DNA of 64,000 bases from Streptosporangium sandarakinum (GTDB lineage Bacteria; Actinomycetota; Actinomycetes; Streptosporangiales; Streptosporangiaceae). Both the position numbers and the translations under genes were made by a program. The stretch is taken from positions 1,178,001 to 1,242,000 of the forward strand of contig NZ_JACCCO010000003.1 in assembly GCF_013409935.1 (NCBI RefSeq). Reading direction: 5' to 3'. Below, piece by piece: positions 21,758 to 31,790 of this stretch; position 1 is the stretch's first letter, and every line of letters starts with the position of its first letter. The notes beneath the pieces are model-generated. The model was not told where the DNA came from. It saw nothing but the letters and a program-made list of their open reading frames with translations, and did not search any database.

Positions 21758-22552
21758 TCAGGCCGCGCTGGTGCAGCGGACCCGGGCCAGCAGGACCGAG
21801 GCCTGCTCGGCGCTCAGCCTGGCCCGCGGGTCCTTGCGCAGCAGTCCCCGCAGCACCGGCTCCAGGGGGCCCGCCCGCCGCGGCGCCCGCGCCGGCCCGC
21901 GCAGCGCCTCCGCCAGCGCGGCCATCGAGTTGACCGTGCGGAACGGCGTCTGCCCCTCCACGGCCATGTACAGCGTCGCCCCGAACGACCACATGTCGGC
22001 CTCGCGGGTGCCGCCCCGCCCGTGCAGGGCCTCCGGCGCGAGGAACGCGGGCGTGCCCCGCATCGAGCCGCTCGCCGCCCCCTCCGGCGCGGCGAACCCG
22101 AAGTCGGCCAGCACCACCCGGTCGCCCGTCAGCATGATGTTGGCGGGCTTGATGTCCCGGTGGATCACCCCGCCGTCGTGCGCGTGCCGCAGCGCGTCCA
22201 GCAGGCGCCGTCCCATCGCCGCCACCAGGTCCGCCGGCAGCGGCCCCGCCTGCACCAGCGTGTCGTGCAGGGTCAGCGCCTCCAGGAACTCCATGACGAT
22301 CCAGAGCCGCTCGGCCTCCTCGGCCAGGTTGTGCACCGTCACGATGCCCCGGTGGCTCAGCCGGGCCGCCATCCGCGCCTCGCGCACCACCCGGCGCCGC
22401 CGTTCGACCGCGTCCGGTCCCGGGGGCAGCGGGATCTCCTTGAGCGCCACCTCGCGGTCCAGAAGCATGTCATAGGCACGCCAGACGACCCCTGTCGCTC
22501 CTCGGCCGACGGGGGAGGCGAGTTTGTACCGGTTGTCGACGATGGTGCTCAC
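21758..22552 (-). CDS. Soluble eukaryotic-type Ser/Thr protein kinase
   Basis: Kinase-domain-only protein of 264 aa. Gly-rich loop VGRGATGVVWRAYD, ATP-binding K38 (VALKEI), catalytic loop HRDIKPAN (D133), DFG (D150), then APEALHG and DMWSFGATLY. No juxtamembrane segment, membrane helix or sensor domain follows; the chain ends about ten residues after the kinase C-lobe. GTG 22552 is the first codon of the family-like start (STIVDNRYKL). It lies antisense between dop and pup, which are usually neighbours, so it appears inserted. Mycobacterial kinases phosphorylate proteasome subunits, but any such role here is speculation from position. Confidence 0.9.
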   Translation of the reverse strand: MSTIVDNRYKLASPVGRGATGVVWRAYDMLLDREVALKEIPLPPGPDAVERRRRVVREARMAARLSHRGIVTVHNLAEEAERLWIVMEFLEALTLHDTLVQAGPLPADLVAAMGRRLLDALRHAHDGGVIHRDIKPANIMLTGDRVVLADFGFAAPEGAASGSMRGTPAFLAPEALHGRGGTREADMWSFGATLYMAVEGQTPFRTVNSMAALAEALRGPARAPRRAGPLEPVLRGLLRKDPRARLSAEQASVLLARVRCTSAA

Positions 22553-23011
22553 CGGTCAATGATCTCAGTTTTCCACCCCCGCGGGCTAACTGGCACGCCC
22601 CCGATCTGTCAGAAAACCCGCCCAAGTTGCGAATCTACATCGTAAAGGCGGTCGGCGCAGAGAGTGAAGGTCCAGGCCGTGTGACCGGAGGGAGGCCGCG
22701 GAGGCGGGGACGGAGAACGTGCGGGACCGCTCCCGGCACGGGGCGGCGCCGGCTCCCCGGACCGGCCGCCGGAGGCCGCGGGAACGTTCCCGGGTCGGGC
22801 CGGGACGGTTTCCCGTTCCGGACAGGGGTGTCGTTGCCGAAAGAAGGGGATATTTGCCTTAAAGGGGACGAACGAGGTTCTCTGGACGGACGACAACCCC
22901 TGGGCGGTCGCCGCGGACCCCGGACAAAGATCGGGGGACGATCCGCGCGCAATGTCAGTCGCTTCGGGGAAGATAGGAAGCACAAGCGTCCCCCAGGCGG
23001 AGGTGCCACAG
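22553..23011. other. 459-bp gap between kinase gene and pup
   Basis: Holds the promoters of the divergent kinase and pup genes. Open frames on both strands exist but have no family features. AT-richer patches lie at 22608-22660 and 22830-22870. I could not assign a -35/-10 pair with confidence. GGAGG at 23000-23004 is the pup ribosome site. Confidence 0.4.
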
Positions 23012-23221
23012 ATGGCTAGCAAGGACACCGGCGGCCAGAAGCAGACCGGCCGGACCGAACGGGAGGCGGAGGAGACCACCTCGGTCGACACCTCCGACGT
23101 CCAGGAGCGCAACGAGAAGCTTTCGGACGACGTCGACGCGATCCTCGACGAGATCGACGAGGTCCTGGAGGAGAACGCCGAGGAGTTCGTCAGGTCGTAC
23201 ATCCAGAAGGGCGGGGAATAG
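23012..23221 (+). CDS. pup: Prokaryotic ubiquitin-like protein Pup
   Basis: Small modifier of 69 aa joined through its C-terminal Glu to substrate lysines by PafA. The sequence is mostly polar and disordered, with the helical ARC-binding segment VDAILDEIDEVLEENAEEFV and the C-terminus YIQKGGE. The last codon is GAA, so Pup is made in the ligation-ready Glu form and needs no deamidation, unlike the Gln-ending mycobacterial protein. ATG 23012 has GGAGG 7 nt upstream and matches MASKDTGGQK-type starts. It is cut off from prcB by 11 kb of opposite-strand genes, unlike the usual pup-prcB-prcA unit. Confidence 0.96.
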   Translation: MASKDTGGQKQTGRTEREAEETTSVDTSDVQERNEKLSDDVDAILDEIDEVLEENAEEFVRSYIQKGGE

Positions 23222-23244
23222 CCGGGGTCACCCGCGTTCCCGCG

Positions 23245-23268
23245 GCCGGGACGGGAGCCCGTCCCGGC
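23245..23268 (+). terminator. Hairpin terminator after pup
   Basis: GCCGGGACGGG, a 2-nt AG, and the exact complement form an 11-bp stem (about 10 bp with a realistic loop) starting 23 nt after the pup stop. No T-tract. It implies pup is transcribed as a single gene here. Confidence 0.55.
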
Positions 23269-23383
23269 GACGGATCAGGAAGGGACCCGTCCTGGCGGCC
23301 GGTCCGCCGAGCCGATCCTCCGGATCCGGACTCGGCGACCGGCGGCCGGGACGGTCTCCCGGACGGGTCCGGCGCGCGGCGGC

Positions 23384-23401
23384 CGGGGCGGGCCCGCCCC
23401 G
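23384..23401 (-). terminator. 18-bp palindrome at the end of the glycan operon
   Basis: CGGGGCGGG and CCCGCCCCG abut perfectly, 5 nt past the alpha-mannosidase stop when read on the minus strand. Probable terminator of the seven-gene operon, converging with pup. Confidence 0.5.
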
Positions 23402-23405
23402 CCGC

Positions 23406-26400
23406 TCAACCGATGAGGTGGACCGTCGCGATCTCGAAGGGGCGCAGCGGCAGCCGCACCTCCCCGTCCGCGGCCTCCAGCCGCTCACCCGGCACCCCGA
23501 GCAGGTCCGCGCGGCGGGCGGCGGTGAACGCCCCCCGGATGACGGCCTCGGTGCCGCGGGGATGCTCGGCGACGAGACGCACCTCCAGTGCGCCGTCCCG
23601 CTCGCGCAGCGCCGTGAGCACCACGCCGATGCCCTCGACCTCCAGCCGCGCGCCCGCGCGGTCCAGGGCCCCCTCCGCCACCTGACCCGCGGGGCCGGCC
23701 TCCGTCCCGTCCAGGGTTCCTTCCACCGCCTGACCCGCCGGGCCGGTCTCCGTCCCGTCCAGGGTCCCCGCCGCTCCGCCGCCCACCGGATCCGCCCCCG
23801 TCCCGTTCCCGGCCGTCCCCGCGCCCCGCTCCTCCGCCCGCGCGGCCGGGCCGATGGCCGGACCGCCGCCGGGCACCGCCAGCAGGTCGTGCCGGTACTC
23901 CTCGGCCAGCCGCGGCAGCCCCGCCTCGTGCCAGGCTCCGGGGCAGGGCAGTACGGCGAAGCGCAGCACGGCCGGCCCCGGGCACTGGGCCTCGGGGGTG
24001 GCGATCTGGGGACCGGCGGGCTCGTCGCGGTAGGCGTTGCGGTTGCGTGACAGCAGCCCCACCGACCGCAGCAGGGTGAGCGCCAGTTCCCCGCCGGTCA
24101 GCTCGTACTCGGTCACCTGGTCCAGCAGGACCGCGAGTCCGCCCGCGGCGACGAAGCCCTCGGCCGGGAAGGTGGGCAGCGGCTCCTCGCCGCAGCCGCC
24201 CTCGGCGGCCGTCCCCCGGCGCGTCACCGACAGCTGCCCCTCGGCGAAGGACTCGGCGGCGCCGGGTCGCAGCGGTGCGTGCCAGCGGACCCGGTGGTCG
24301 CGGCAGCGGTTGTCGAAGGAGATCTCCAGCCGCAGGTACGGCTCGCCCGCCCTCAGCTCGGCCCTGGTGGTGACGGTGACGTCCTCGCGGGCGGCGGAGC
24401 GCCCGTCCCCCTCCTCGTGCGCGGGCCAGGCGTACTCGCGGCGGATCTCCAGCACCGACACCAGCGGCCCGGTGTGGAGGGTCTCGACCTCCACCCGGGA
24501 CGGGGCGTCCACGAGGACGTCGTGGCGGGGCGGGGCATGGTTGTAGGTGTCCCCGGCGTCGCCGCCGTCCACGACGCGGCCCACCCCGTGGACCTCGGCG
24601 CCGGCGGACCGCAGCGACAGGGTGCCGTCGGGGGCGACCGTGACGCGCAGCAGGCCGTTGTCGAGGACGCCCTCGGCGGAACGCGGCACGTCTCCCGGAC
24701 GCGCGGCCCCGCCCTCCGTGAACGGGTCCCGCGGGCTCCCGTCCGCGAACCGCTCCTCCGCGGACCCGGCTCCGGTGAGGACCGCCCCCGCCATCGGGTC
24801 CTCCACCGCCGGGCTCTCCCCGCCGAGGCCCCCGCCGGCCGCCGGGGTGAGCACCGTACGGCCGAACGCCTCGACGGTGACCAGCGCGGCGACGGTGACG
24901 ACGGGTTCGGCGACGATGCGCACCCGCCACGGGCCGGGCCGGGTCGCGGCGGCGTCCAGGACCGCCGCGCGCAGGTCGGCGTACTCGTAGCCGGTGGCGG
25001 GGTCGCGGGCCACGACGACGGTGAAGACCCCTTCCGGGGCGTCCGCCGGAACCGCTCCGGAGCCGCCCGTGGAAGCCGGCGGCGCCCCCTCCGGGGCCTC
25101 CCCGCCCTTCTCCGGGCACGGCGCCGCGGAATCCCCGCCCACGGACCATGAGACGATCCGCTGGCCGAACAGCTCCCGGTCGTGGACCCGGCCGAGGAGC
25201 AGCGCGAGGTCGTCCATGACGGTCTCGTCGAGGAGGGTCGGGGCCAGCTCCAGCCGCTGCGCCGCCACGCGGGCCCCGCCGGGGCCGGTCAGGACCGGGC
25301 GGGACTCGGGCAGGTCGGCCAGGACGAGGCCGGTGCGCCGGAAGGGGGAGGGGTTGACGACCACGACGGCGTCGCGGGCCGTGCCGGCGGCGAGGGAGGA
25401 GGCGGCCAGGTCGACGACGGCCTGGCCGATCTGCCCGGCCTCGGCGATGCGGGCGGCGACCTGCTGGGCCGTCTCGTCGGCGCCGCAGCCGGTGATGGAG
25501 TCGTGGCCGCTGCAGGCGATGAGGCGGCGCCAGGCCAGGTCGAGCAGCCTGGCGGCGACGGTGTCGCCGGGCAGCCAGAGCGCGGCGAGCGGCTCGGCGT
25601 AGCGGGCGACGACGCGTTCGGCGCGGGCCATGAGCCTTTTCGCGGGCAGCCGCGCGGAGACGACGCCCGGCAGGATGTTGGCGCGGGCGTGGGAGCGCAG
25701 CTCGCCGTGGACGGCGGGCAGCCCGGAGACGCCGGGGTCGTGGGCGGTGACGTACTCCTCCAGGGTGGCCAGGCGCAGCCCGGCGGCGGTGATGTCCGCG
25801 GCCGGCGCGCTGTGGTCGGCGCCGTACATGGCCAGCAGCGGGCCCTCGGGGTGCCAGGGCCGCATGATCGAGGCGAAGGCGGCCAGCCGGTCGGCGAGGT
25901 CGCCCGCCGGGCCGGTGAACAGGGCGACGGCGTTGCCGTACCCGCCGGGGAGGTACTGGGTGCGGATCGCGGTGCCGTCGGCGCCGACCCAGGCGAAGGC
26001 GTCGCGCTCGACGGCGGCGGGCACCCCGCGCCACAGGCAGGCGTGCTCCAGGCCGGCCTGGCGCAGGATCTGCGGCATCTGGGCGCAGTGCCCGAACTGG
26101 TCGGGCAGGTAGCCGACGCGCATGGCGCCGCCGAGATCCTCGGCGCCGCGCATGCCGTACTCCAGGTTGCGGATGAGGGTCTCGCCGGAGCAGAGGAACT
26201 CGTCGGCGAGGATGAGCCAGGGCCCGGCGGCGAAGCGGCCCTCGGCGACCAGCCGCCGCACCTCGCCGAGCCGTTCGGGGCGGATCTCCAGGTAGTCCTC
26301 CAGGGCGGCGAGCTGGCCGTCCATGGTGAACCGGTAGGCGGGGTCGGCGGCCATGGTGTCGAGGACCTCGTCCAGCAGGCGGACCAGGCCGAGCCGGAAG

Positions 26401-26504
26401 CGCTGGAACGGCAGGTACCACTCGCGGTCCCAGTGGGTGTGCGGGACGACCACGATGCCGGGGGCGGCGGAGACGCCGGGGACGCCGGCGGTCTCAGGCG
26501 TCAC
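23406..26504 (-). CDS. Alpha-mannosidase, glycoside hydrolase family 38
   Basis: Retaining alpha-mannosidase of 1032 aa acting on mannosides. N-terminal catalytic domain: PHTHWDREW (zinc ligands, residues ~21-29), the nucleophile-bearing GYLPDQFGHC (D135) and CSGHDSITGCGADE with a late His. Middle three-helix and C-terminal beta-sandwich domains follow (LRVTVAPDGTLSLRS, FDNRCRDHRVRWH). No signal peptide, so it probably acts inside the cell on imported substrate. A low-complexity insert near residues ~905-960 has two near-identical GTLDGTE-x-GPAGQ blocks, encoded by a ~54-bp tandem repeat around 23690-23775. GTG 26504 is chosen for its GGAGG 8 nt upstream. Last gene of the operon. Confidence 0.9.
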   Translation of the reverse strand: MTPETAGVPGVSAAPGIVVVPHTHWDREWYLPFQRFRLGLVRLLDEVLDTMAADPAYRFTMDGQLAALEDYLEIRPERLGEVRRLVAEGRFAAGPWLILADEFLCSGETLIRNLEYGMRGAEDLGGAMRVGYLPDQFGHCAQMPQILRQAGLEHACLWRGVPAAVERDAFAWVGADGTAIRTQYLPGGYGNAVALFTGPAGDLADRLAAFASIMRPWHPEGPLLAMYGADHSAPAADITAAGLRLATLEEYVTAHDPGVSGLPAVHGELRSHARANILPGVVSARLPAKRLMARAERVVARYAEPLAALWLPGDTVAARLLDLAWRRLIACSGHDSITGCGADETAQQVAARIAEAGQIGQAVVDLAASSLAAGTARDAVVVVNPSPFRRTGLVLADLPESRPVLTGPGGARVAAQRLELAPTLLDETVMDDLALLLGRVHDRELFGQRIVSWSVGGDSAAPCPEKGGEAPEGAPPASTGGSGAVPADAPEGVFTVVVARDPATGYEYADLRAAVLDAAATRPGPWRVRIVAEPVVTVAALVTVEAFGRTVLTPAAGGGLGGESPAVEDPMAGAVLTGAGSAEERFADGSPRDPFTEGGAARPGDVPRSAEGVLDNGLLRVTVAPDGTLSLRSAGAEVHGVGRVVDGGDAGDTYNHAPPRHDVLVDAPSRVEVETLHTGPLVSVLEIRREYAWPAHEEGDGRSAAREDVTVTTRAELRAGEPYLRLEISFDNRCRDHRVRWHAPLRPGAAESFAEGQLSVTRRGTAAEGGCGEEPLPTFPAEGFVAAGGLAVLLDQVTEYELTGGELALTLLRSVGLLSRNRNAYRDEPAGPQIATPEAQCPGPAVLRFAVLPCPGAWHEAGLPRLAEEYRHDLLAVPGGGPAIGPAARAEERGAGTAGNGTGADPVGGGAAGTLDGTETGPAGQAVEGTLDGTEAGPAGQVAEGALDRAGARLEVEGIGVVLTALRERDGALEVRLVAEHPRGTEAVIRGAFTAARRADLLGVPGERLEAADGEVRLPLRPFEIATVHLIG

Positions 26505-26620
26505 GCTTCCCACCTCCGTACGGTGTCCGCGCGGTCGCGGTGCCAGGCGTCACGCGCCTCACCTCCGATGGTGTCCGCGCGGTCGCGATGTCAGGCGTCA
26601 CGTGCCTCACCTCCGACGGA
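26495..26620. repeat. 48-49 bp tandem repeat duplicating a ribosome-site/start region
   Basis: Two full copies and one partial copy of a 48-49 bp unit at 26495-26543, 26544-26591 and 26592-26620. On the minus strand each carries GGAGGTG, a short spacer, then GTGACGCCTG. The copy at 26495 supplies the alpha-mannosidase start; the copy at 26592 encodes the last residues and stop of the preceding oxidoreductase gene. A local duplication appears to have separated two genes that once abutted. Confidence 0.75.
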
Positions 26621-27670
26621 CGGCCCGGCGACCGCCCGGATGATCTGCTGGGCGGCGACGATGTCGGCGAGGGCGCCGTCGAGGCCGGTGAGCGGGGGCG
26701 TGCCCTCGGTGACGAGGGCGTGGAACGCCTCCAGCTGCAGCTCGAACGCCTCGGACACGTCGCGGTGGACGGCCCTGACCTCGGCGGCTCCGTCCGGGGA
26801 GGAGGAGGTCAGGACGGTGGGGGCGTTCATCAGGTAGGGGGAGGGGAAGACCAGCTCCAGCGTGCCGTCCTCGTGGTGGACGCTGACGGTCTCCCGGTAG
26901 GCGGGGTGGCCGGGCAGGTAGTGCCAGCGCAGGCCGTAGCGGCCCCGGCGCAGCGCCCCGCTGACCTCCAAGGAGGGGCCGTCCCAGGCGGCGGCGTGGT
27001 CGACGGTGACGGGCGGGCCGCCGAACGTCCGCAGCAGCGCCAGGTCGTGGCAGAGGCTGCCGAGCACCACGCCGGCGTAGAGGGACCGGGCCGCGGCGGG
27101 GGCGTCCGGGCCGAGCGCGGCGTCCAGCGCCGCCTCGTCGGCCCGCAGCCAGGGCGCAAGCGCCTCGGGAGCGGGACGGGAGGGCCGCACGCGGGCGAAG
27201 GCGAGCTGGGCCTCGTCGGCGGGGTGCAGGACGGTGACGTCGAGGTGCCGTACGGCCCTCCCCGCCAGCAGGGCGGCGGCACGCCGCACGGCCGGGTCGT
27301 ACTGCTTCATGTAGCCGACCATGAGCCGCTCATCGGCCCGCAGGGGCCCGGCCCGCAGCGCCTCGGCCTCGGCCCGGCTGTAGGCGAGGGGCTTCTCGCA
27401 CAGTACGGCGAAGCCGGCCTCCAGGGCGGCGGCGACGAGGGCGCCGTGGGACCCGGCGGTGAGCACGACCAGCGCGTCGAAGCCGCCGCGGCCCAGCATC
27501 TCCAGGGGGTCGGCGTGCGGGCGGGCGCCGGTGAGGCGGCCCGTGGCCTCGGCCCGTGCCGGGTCGAGGTCGCACACGTCGGTCACCTCGAACAGGTCCC
27601 GCCGCCTGGCCAGCAGCGGCAGGTACATCACCTGGGCGGCGACGCCGAGCCCGGCGAGCGCGACCTTCAC
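26591..27670 (-). CDS. Gfo/Idh/MocA-family oxidoreductase
   Basis: NAD(P)-dependent sugar-type dehydrogenase of 359 aa. N-terminal Rossmann fold VALAGLGVAAQVMYLP (residues ~3-17), then VCDLDPARAEATGRL and the family motif VLCEKPLAYS with its catalytic Lys. The C-terminal alpha/beta domain includes GSLCHDLALLRTFGG. The GTG at 27670 overlaps the TAG of the upstream metallohydrolase gene by 1 nt. Context suggests it oxidises or epimerises a sugar released by the operon's hydrolases. Exact substrate unknown. Confidence 0.87.
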   Translation of the reverse strand: MKVALAGLGVAAQVMYLPLLARRRDLFEVTDVCDLDPARAEATGRLTGARPHADPLEMLGRGGFDALVVLTAGSHGALVAAALEAGFAVLCEKPLAYSRAEAEALRAGPLRADERLMVGYMKQYDPAVRRAAALLAGRAVRHLDVTVLHPADEAQLAFARVRPSRPAPEALAPWLRADEAALDAALGPDAPAAARSLYAGVVLGSLCHDLALLRTFGGPPVTVDHAAAWDGPSLEVSGALRRGRYGLRWHYLPGHPAYRETVSVHHEDGTLELVFPSPYLMNAPTVLTSSSPDGAAEVRAVHRDVSEAFELQLEAFHALVTEGTPPLTGLDGALADIVAAQQIIRAVAGPSVGGEARDA

Positions 27671-28874
27671 TACGTGCACAGCGCCATCACCTCGTTGCGG
27701 TACGTCTCCAGGCGGTGCGGCCCCGGCCGGGCCGGCAGGACGACCCGGTCGCCGACGACGACCCGCCGGGTGCCGGGCCCCCACAGCACGAGCCCGTCGC
27801 CGCCGACGACGAGGAAGTCGTCGCCGTGGCGCAGCAGCAGGGGGCCGTCGGGGGTGGCGGAGACGGCGGTGACGCCCTGGCGCAGCCCGTCCAGGGGGTC
27901 GCGGCCGAGCACCCAGGTGGTGGGGTCGCCGGGCGGGTGGCCCTCCTCGGGCCGGTGGTAGTCGCTGCCGCCGACCAGCACGGCCCCGGGCGACCACGCC
28001 TGCGTCCAGGCCAGCGGCGCCCCCCAGGTGCGGTCCCACCAGCTCCAGTGCCACGCCTCCACCGCCGGGGGAGGGGTGCGCATGGGGTGGCGCCACGCGC
28101 AGTCGGCGGCCACGGGATGGTTGACCGACATGATCCCGCCGCGCTCGCCGACCGTCTCGGCCCACCGGTCGGGGGATTCGCGGAAGTCGATCCAGCCGAC
28201 GTCGCCGAAGACGTTGGCGTGGCCGAGGTCGGTGGTGACCTCCTGGCCGGGGACCAGGGTGATCGCGGCGTAGGTCGCGGCGGCGGGCAGCTCCGCGTGG
28301 TGGCTGACGGTGTTGTGGTCGGTGACGGCGAGGAAGTCCAGGCCGCGGTCGGCGGCCAGGCAGGCGAGCTCGGAGACGCCGAGCGAGCCGTCGGAGTGGA
28401 CGGTGTGGGTGTGCAGGTCACCGGCGAGCCAGCGCAGGTCGCCGAGGGCGGGCAGGCCGCGGCGGACCGCGGCGGGGGCCCGCGGCGGCGGTGGCGGGGG
28501 CCGCAGCCCGGCGCGGGCGGGCGGCGCGACGGGCGGGGCGAGGTGCGGGATGACCGTCACCTCGTACGGCAGGCCGTCCGGCGGGACGCGGTACAGGCCC
28601 AGCAGGACGCGCCACTCGCCGGGCTCGGGCTCGCCGGGCAGGTATCCCGGGGTGGCCCAGCCGGGGGCGACGGTGTACTCCGAGCGGGCGCCGCCGGACC
28701 AGCCGCGGAACCCGGCCGGGCCCTCGCAGCCGAGGTCCAGCACACCGGCGGAGCGATCGTAGGCCAGGCGGACGGTGAAGGCGCGGGCCCCGGCGGGCAA
28801 CTCGAACGGCACACCGCGGACCGGGCCGGTGACCCGGTCCGCGAGGCTCCAGCGGCCGGTCAGGCGCAGCGCCC

Positions 28875-28878
<4 letters not shown>
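27670..28878 (-). CDS. PHP-domain metallohydrolase (CehA/McbA-like)
   Basis: Predicted metal-dependent phosphoesterase-type enzyme, 402 aa. Residues ~1-140 are an unassigned beta-rich domain ending in a Pro/Ala linker. The PHP domain begins at LAGDLHTHTVHSDGSLG (metal-binding HxH), followed by VTDHNTVSHH, GQEVTT, MSVNHPVA and GGSDYH, which supply the remaining ligands. CehA-type PHP proteins have broad phosphoester or carbamate activity, so the substrate is open. The ATG at 28878 overlaps the ATPase stop by 4 nt (ATGA), tying it firmly to the transporter operon. No signal peptide. Confidence 0.85.
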
Positions 28879-29953
<1,075 letters not shown>

Positions 29954-29957
<4 letters not shown>

Positions 29958-30904
29958 TGCTTGATCCCTCCATGGAAGCGGAAGCCGTACCTGCTGCTCA
30001 CGAACAGGTACATCAGTACCACCGGCAGTGAGTAGAGCAGGGAGAAGGTCGAGATCAACGGCAGGTCGGGCTGGCCGCCCTCGGTGTAGAGGGTGAACAG
30101 CACGACCGCGCTGGGCGACTTGTCCGGGTCGCGCAGCAGGATGTACTGCATCAGGAAGCCGCCCCACACGCTGGCCACCGCCCACACCGCCACCGTCGCC
30201 AGGCCGGGCCGGACGAGGGGGACCACGATGTGGCGCAGGATCTGCGCCGGCGAGGCGCCGAAGACCCGCGCCGACTCCTCGTAGGAGGTGGGGGTGGCGT
30301 CCATGAAGTCCTTGAGGATGAAGATCGCCGCCGGGAGGAGGCCGCCGGAGACGACGAGGATGACGCCGAGATGGGTGTCGACCAGGCCGAGCCGGGTGGC
30401 CAGCTCGAAGATCGGCACCATCGCGGCGGTGCCGGTGACGACCGACGACAGGAGCAGCAGCACGTACAGCAGGACGTCGCGGCCGGGCACCCGGACCCGG
30501 GACAGGGCGTAGGCCGCCAGGGCGGCCAGGACGACCACGAGGACCGCCGCGCCGCCGGCCTGGATGACGGAGTTGACGATGGAGCCCGCCGCGTAGGGGT
30601 TGGCGAGGATGGCGCGGAAGTTGGCCAGCGTGAACTCCGGCACCGACACCGTGATGGAGGGGTGGGCGTCGAACGGCGCCGAGGCCAGCCAGAGCATCGG
30701 CAGCGCGAAGAAGGCGGCGACGAGGGCGAGGAAGGCGGCCGAGGAGATCCGGCCGAGCGCGTGCCGTACGGGCGCGTGGCGGACGGGTGAGCGCGGGCCG
30801 GGCGCGGGCCCGACGGGTACGGCGGAGCCGGGCGGGGTCCGGGGCTCGGAACCCCCGGCGGGTCCGGGGCGGGCATCGGGGTCCCCGGCGGGTTCGGGAC
30901 TCAC
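29954..30904 (-). CDS. Sugar ABC transporter permease 2 (MalG/UgpE type)
   Basis: Inner-membrane permease of 316 aa. Residues ~1-50 are an unusual Pro/Gly-rich cytoplasmic extension; six hydrophobic helices follow. The EAA loop is YEESARVFGASPAQILRHIVVP. The C-terminus YGFRFHGGIKQ matches the family end. GTG 30904 overlaps the first permease stop by 4 nt; a shorter start inside the Pro-rich tail cannot be excluded. Confidence 0.9.
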
Positions 30905-31785
30905 ACGGCCACCTCCCGGCGGTTGCGCAGCAGGCGCAGGTAGGCCAGCGCGAAGACGAGGTTGATCAGGAGGATGAGGAAGGACACGGCGGCGCCGAAA
31001 CCGAGCTGCCCACCGCGCAGGGCGGTGTTGTAGACGTAGAACGGCAGGATCTCCGACCGCCCCTCGGGGCCGCCCGCGGTGATCAGGAACGGCGTGAAGT
31101 CGTTGAACGTCCACAGGCTCGTCAGCAGCACGTTGGTCAGCACGTGCCCCCTGATCTGGGGCAGCACCACGTCCCGGAGCCGCTGCAGGGTGGAGGCCCC
31201 GGCCAGGCGGGCGGTCTCCAGGTGGGAGACGGGCACGTTCTCCAGCGCCGCCGAGTAGAGCATCATCGAGAACGCGGTACCCCGCCAGGTGTTGAACACG
31301 ATGATCGACAGCATCGGATGGTCGAGCAGCCAGGCGGCGCCGGGGGTGCCCAGCAGGGCGTTGAGGGTCCCGCCGTCGCGGTCCAGCAGCGCGATCCACA
31401 GGAACGCCACCACCGAGCCCGGCAGGATCCACGACAGCAGCACCAGCCCCTCGACGACCCGCCGTACGGTCCCGCGCCGGCCGCGCAGCGTCCACGCCAG
31501 GGTGAAGCCGAGCCCCGCCTGCCCGATGACCGCCGAACCGAGGACGTACTGCGCGGTCAGCCAGAAGGAACTGCGGAACCGCTCGTCGCCGAGCGCGGCG
31601 GTGTAGTTGGCGGTTCCCACCACCTGCGGGTCCGCCGCCGCCAGGCCGGTCAGCCGATAGTCGGTGAGACCCAGGTAGATGGTCCACAGGGCGGGGAAGA
31701 CCAGGAAGACCCCGATGAGCACCAGCGCCGGCAACGCGAACACCACCGCCCGGCTCCTCCCGAGGCCGGCCGCGTCTGTGTTCAT
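30901..31785 (-). CDS. Sugar ABC transporter permease 1 (MalF/UgpA type)
   Basis: Inner-membrane permease of 294 aa with six predicted helices from residue ~12 (VVFALPALVLIGVFLVFPAL). EAA loop: LETARLAGASTLQRLRDVVLPQ. The ATG at 31785 is the only sensible start: longer open frames upstream merely run through the repeat array that ends 10 nt away. A typical ribosome site is not evident. Separated from its binding-protein gene by 1.18 kb filled with the 115-nt repeat, an unusual break in an otherwise overlapping operon. Confidence 0.92.
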   Translation of the reverse strand: MNTDAAGLGRSRAVVFALPALVLIGVFLVFPALWTIYLGLTDYRLTGLAAADPQVVGTANYTAALGDERFRSSFWLTAQYVLGSAVIGQAGLGFTLAWTLRGRRGTVRRVVEGLVLLSWILPGSVVAFLWIALLDRDGGTLNALLGTPGAAWLLDHPMLSIIVFNTWRGTAFSMMLYSAALENVPVSHLETARLAGASTLQRLRDVVLPQIRGHVLTNVLLTSLWTFNDFTPFLITAGGPEGRSEILPFYVYNTALRGGQLGFGAAVSFLILLINLVFALAYLRLLRNRREVAV

Positions 31786-31790
31786 GTTGT

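Noticed and set aside
22609..23202. 197-residue minus-strand open frame overlapping pup
   Set aside because: Antisense to the certain pup gene; composition is typical of a GC-rich shadow frame and no domain is visible.
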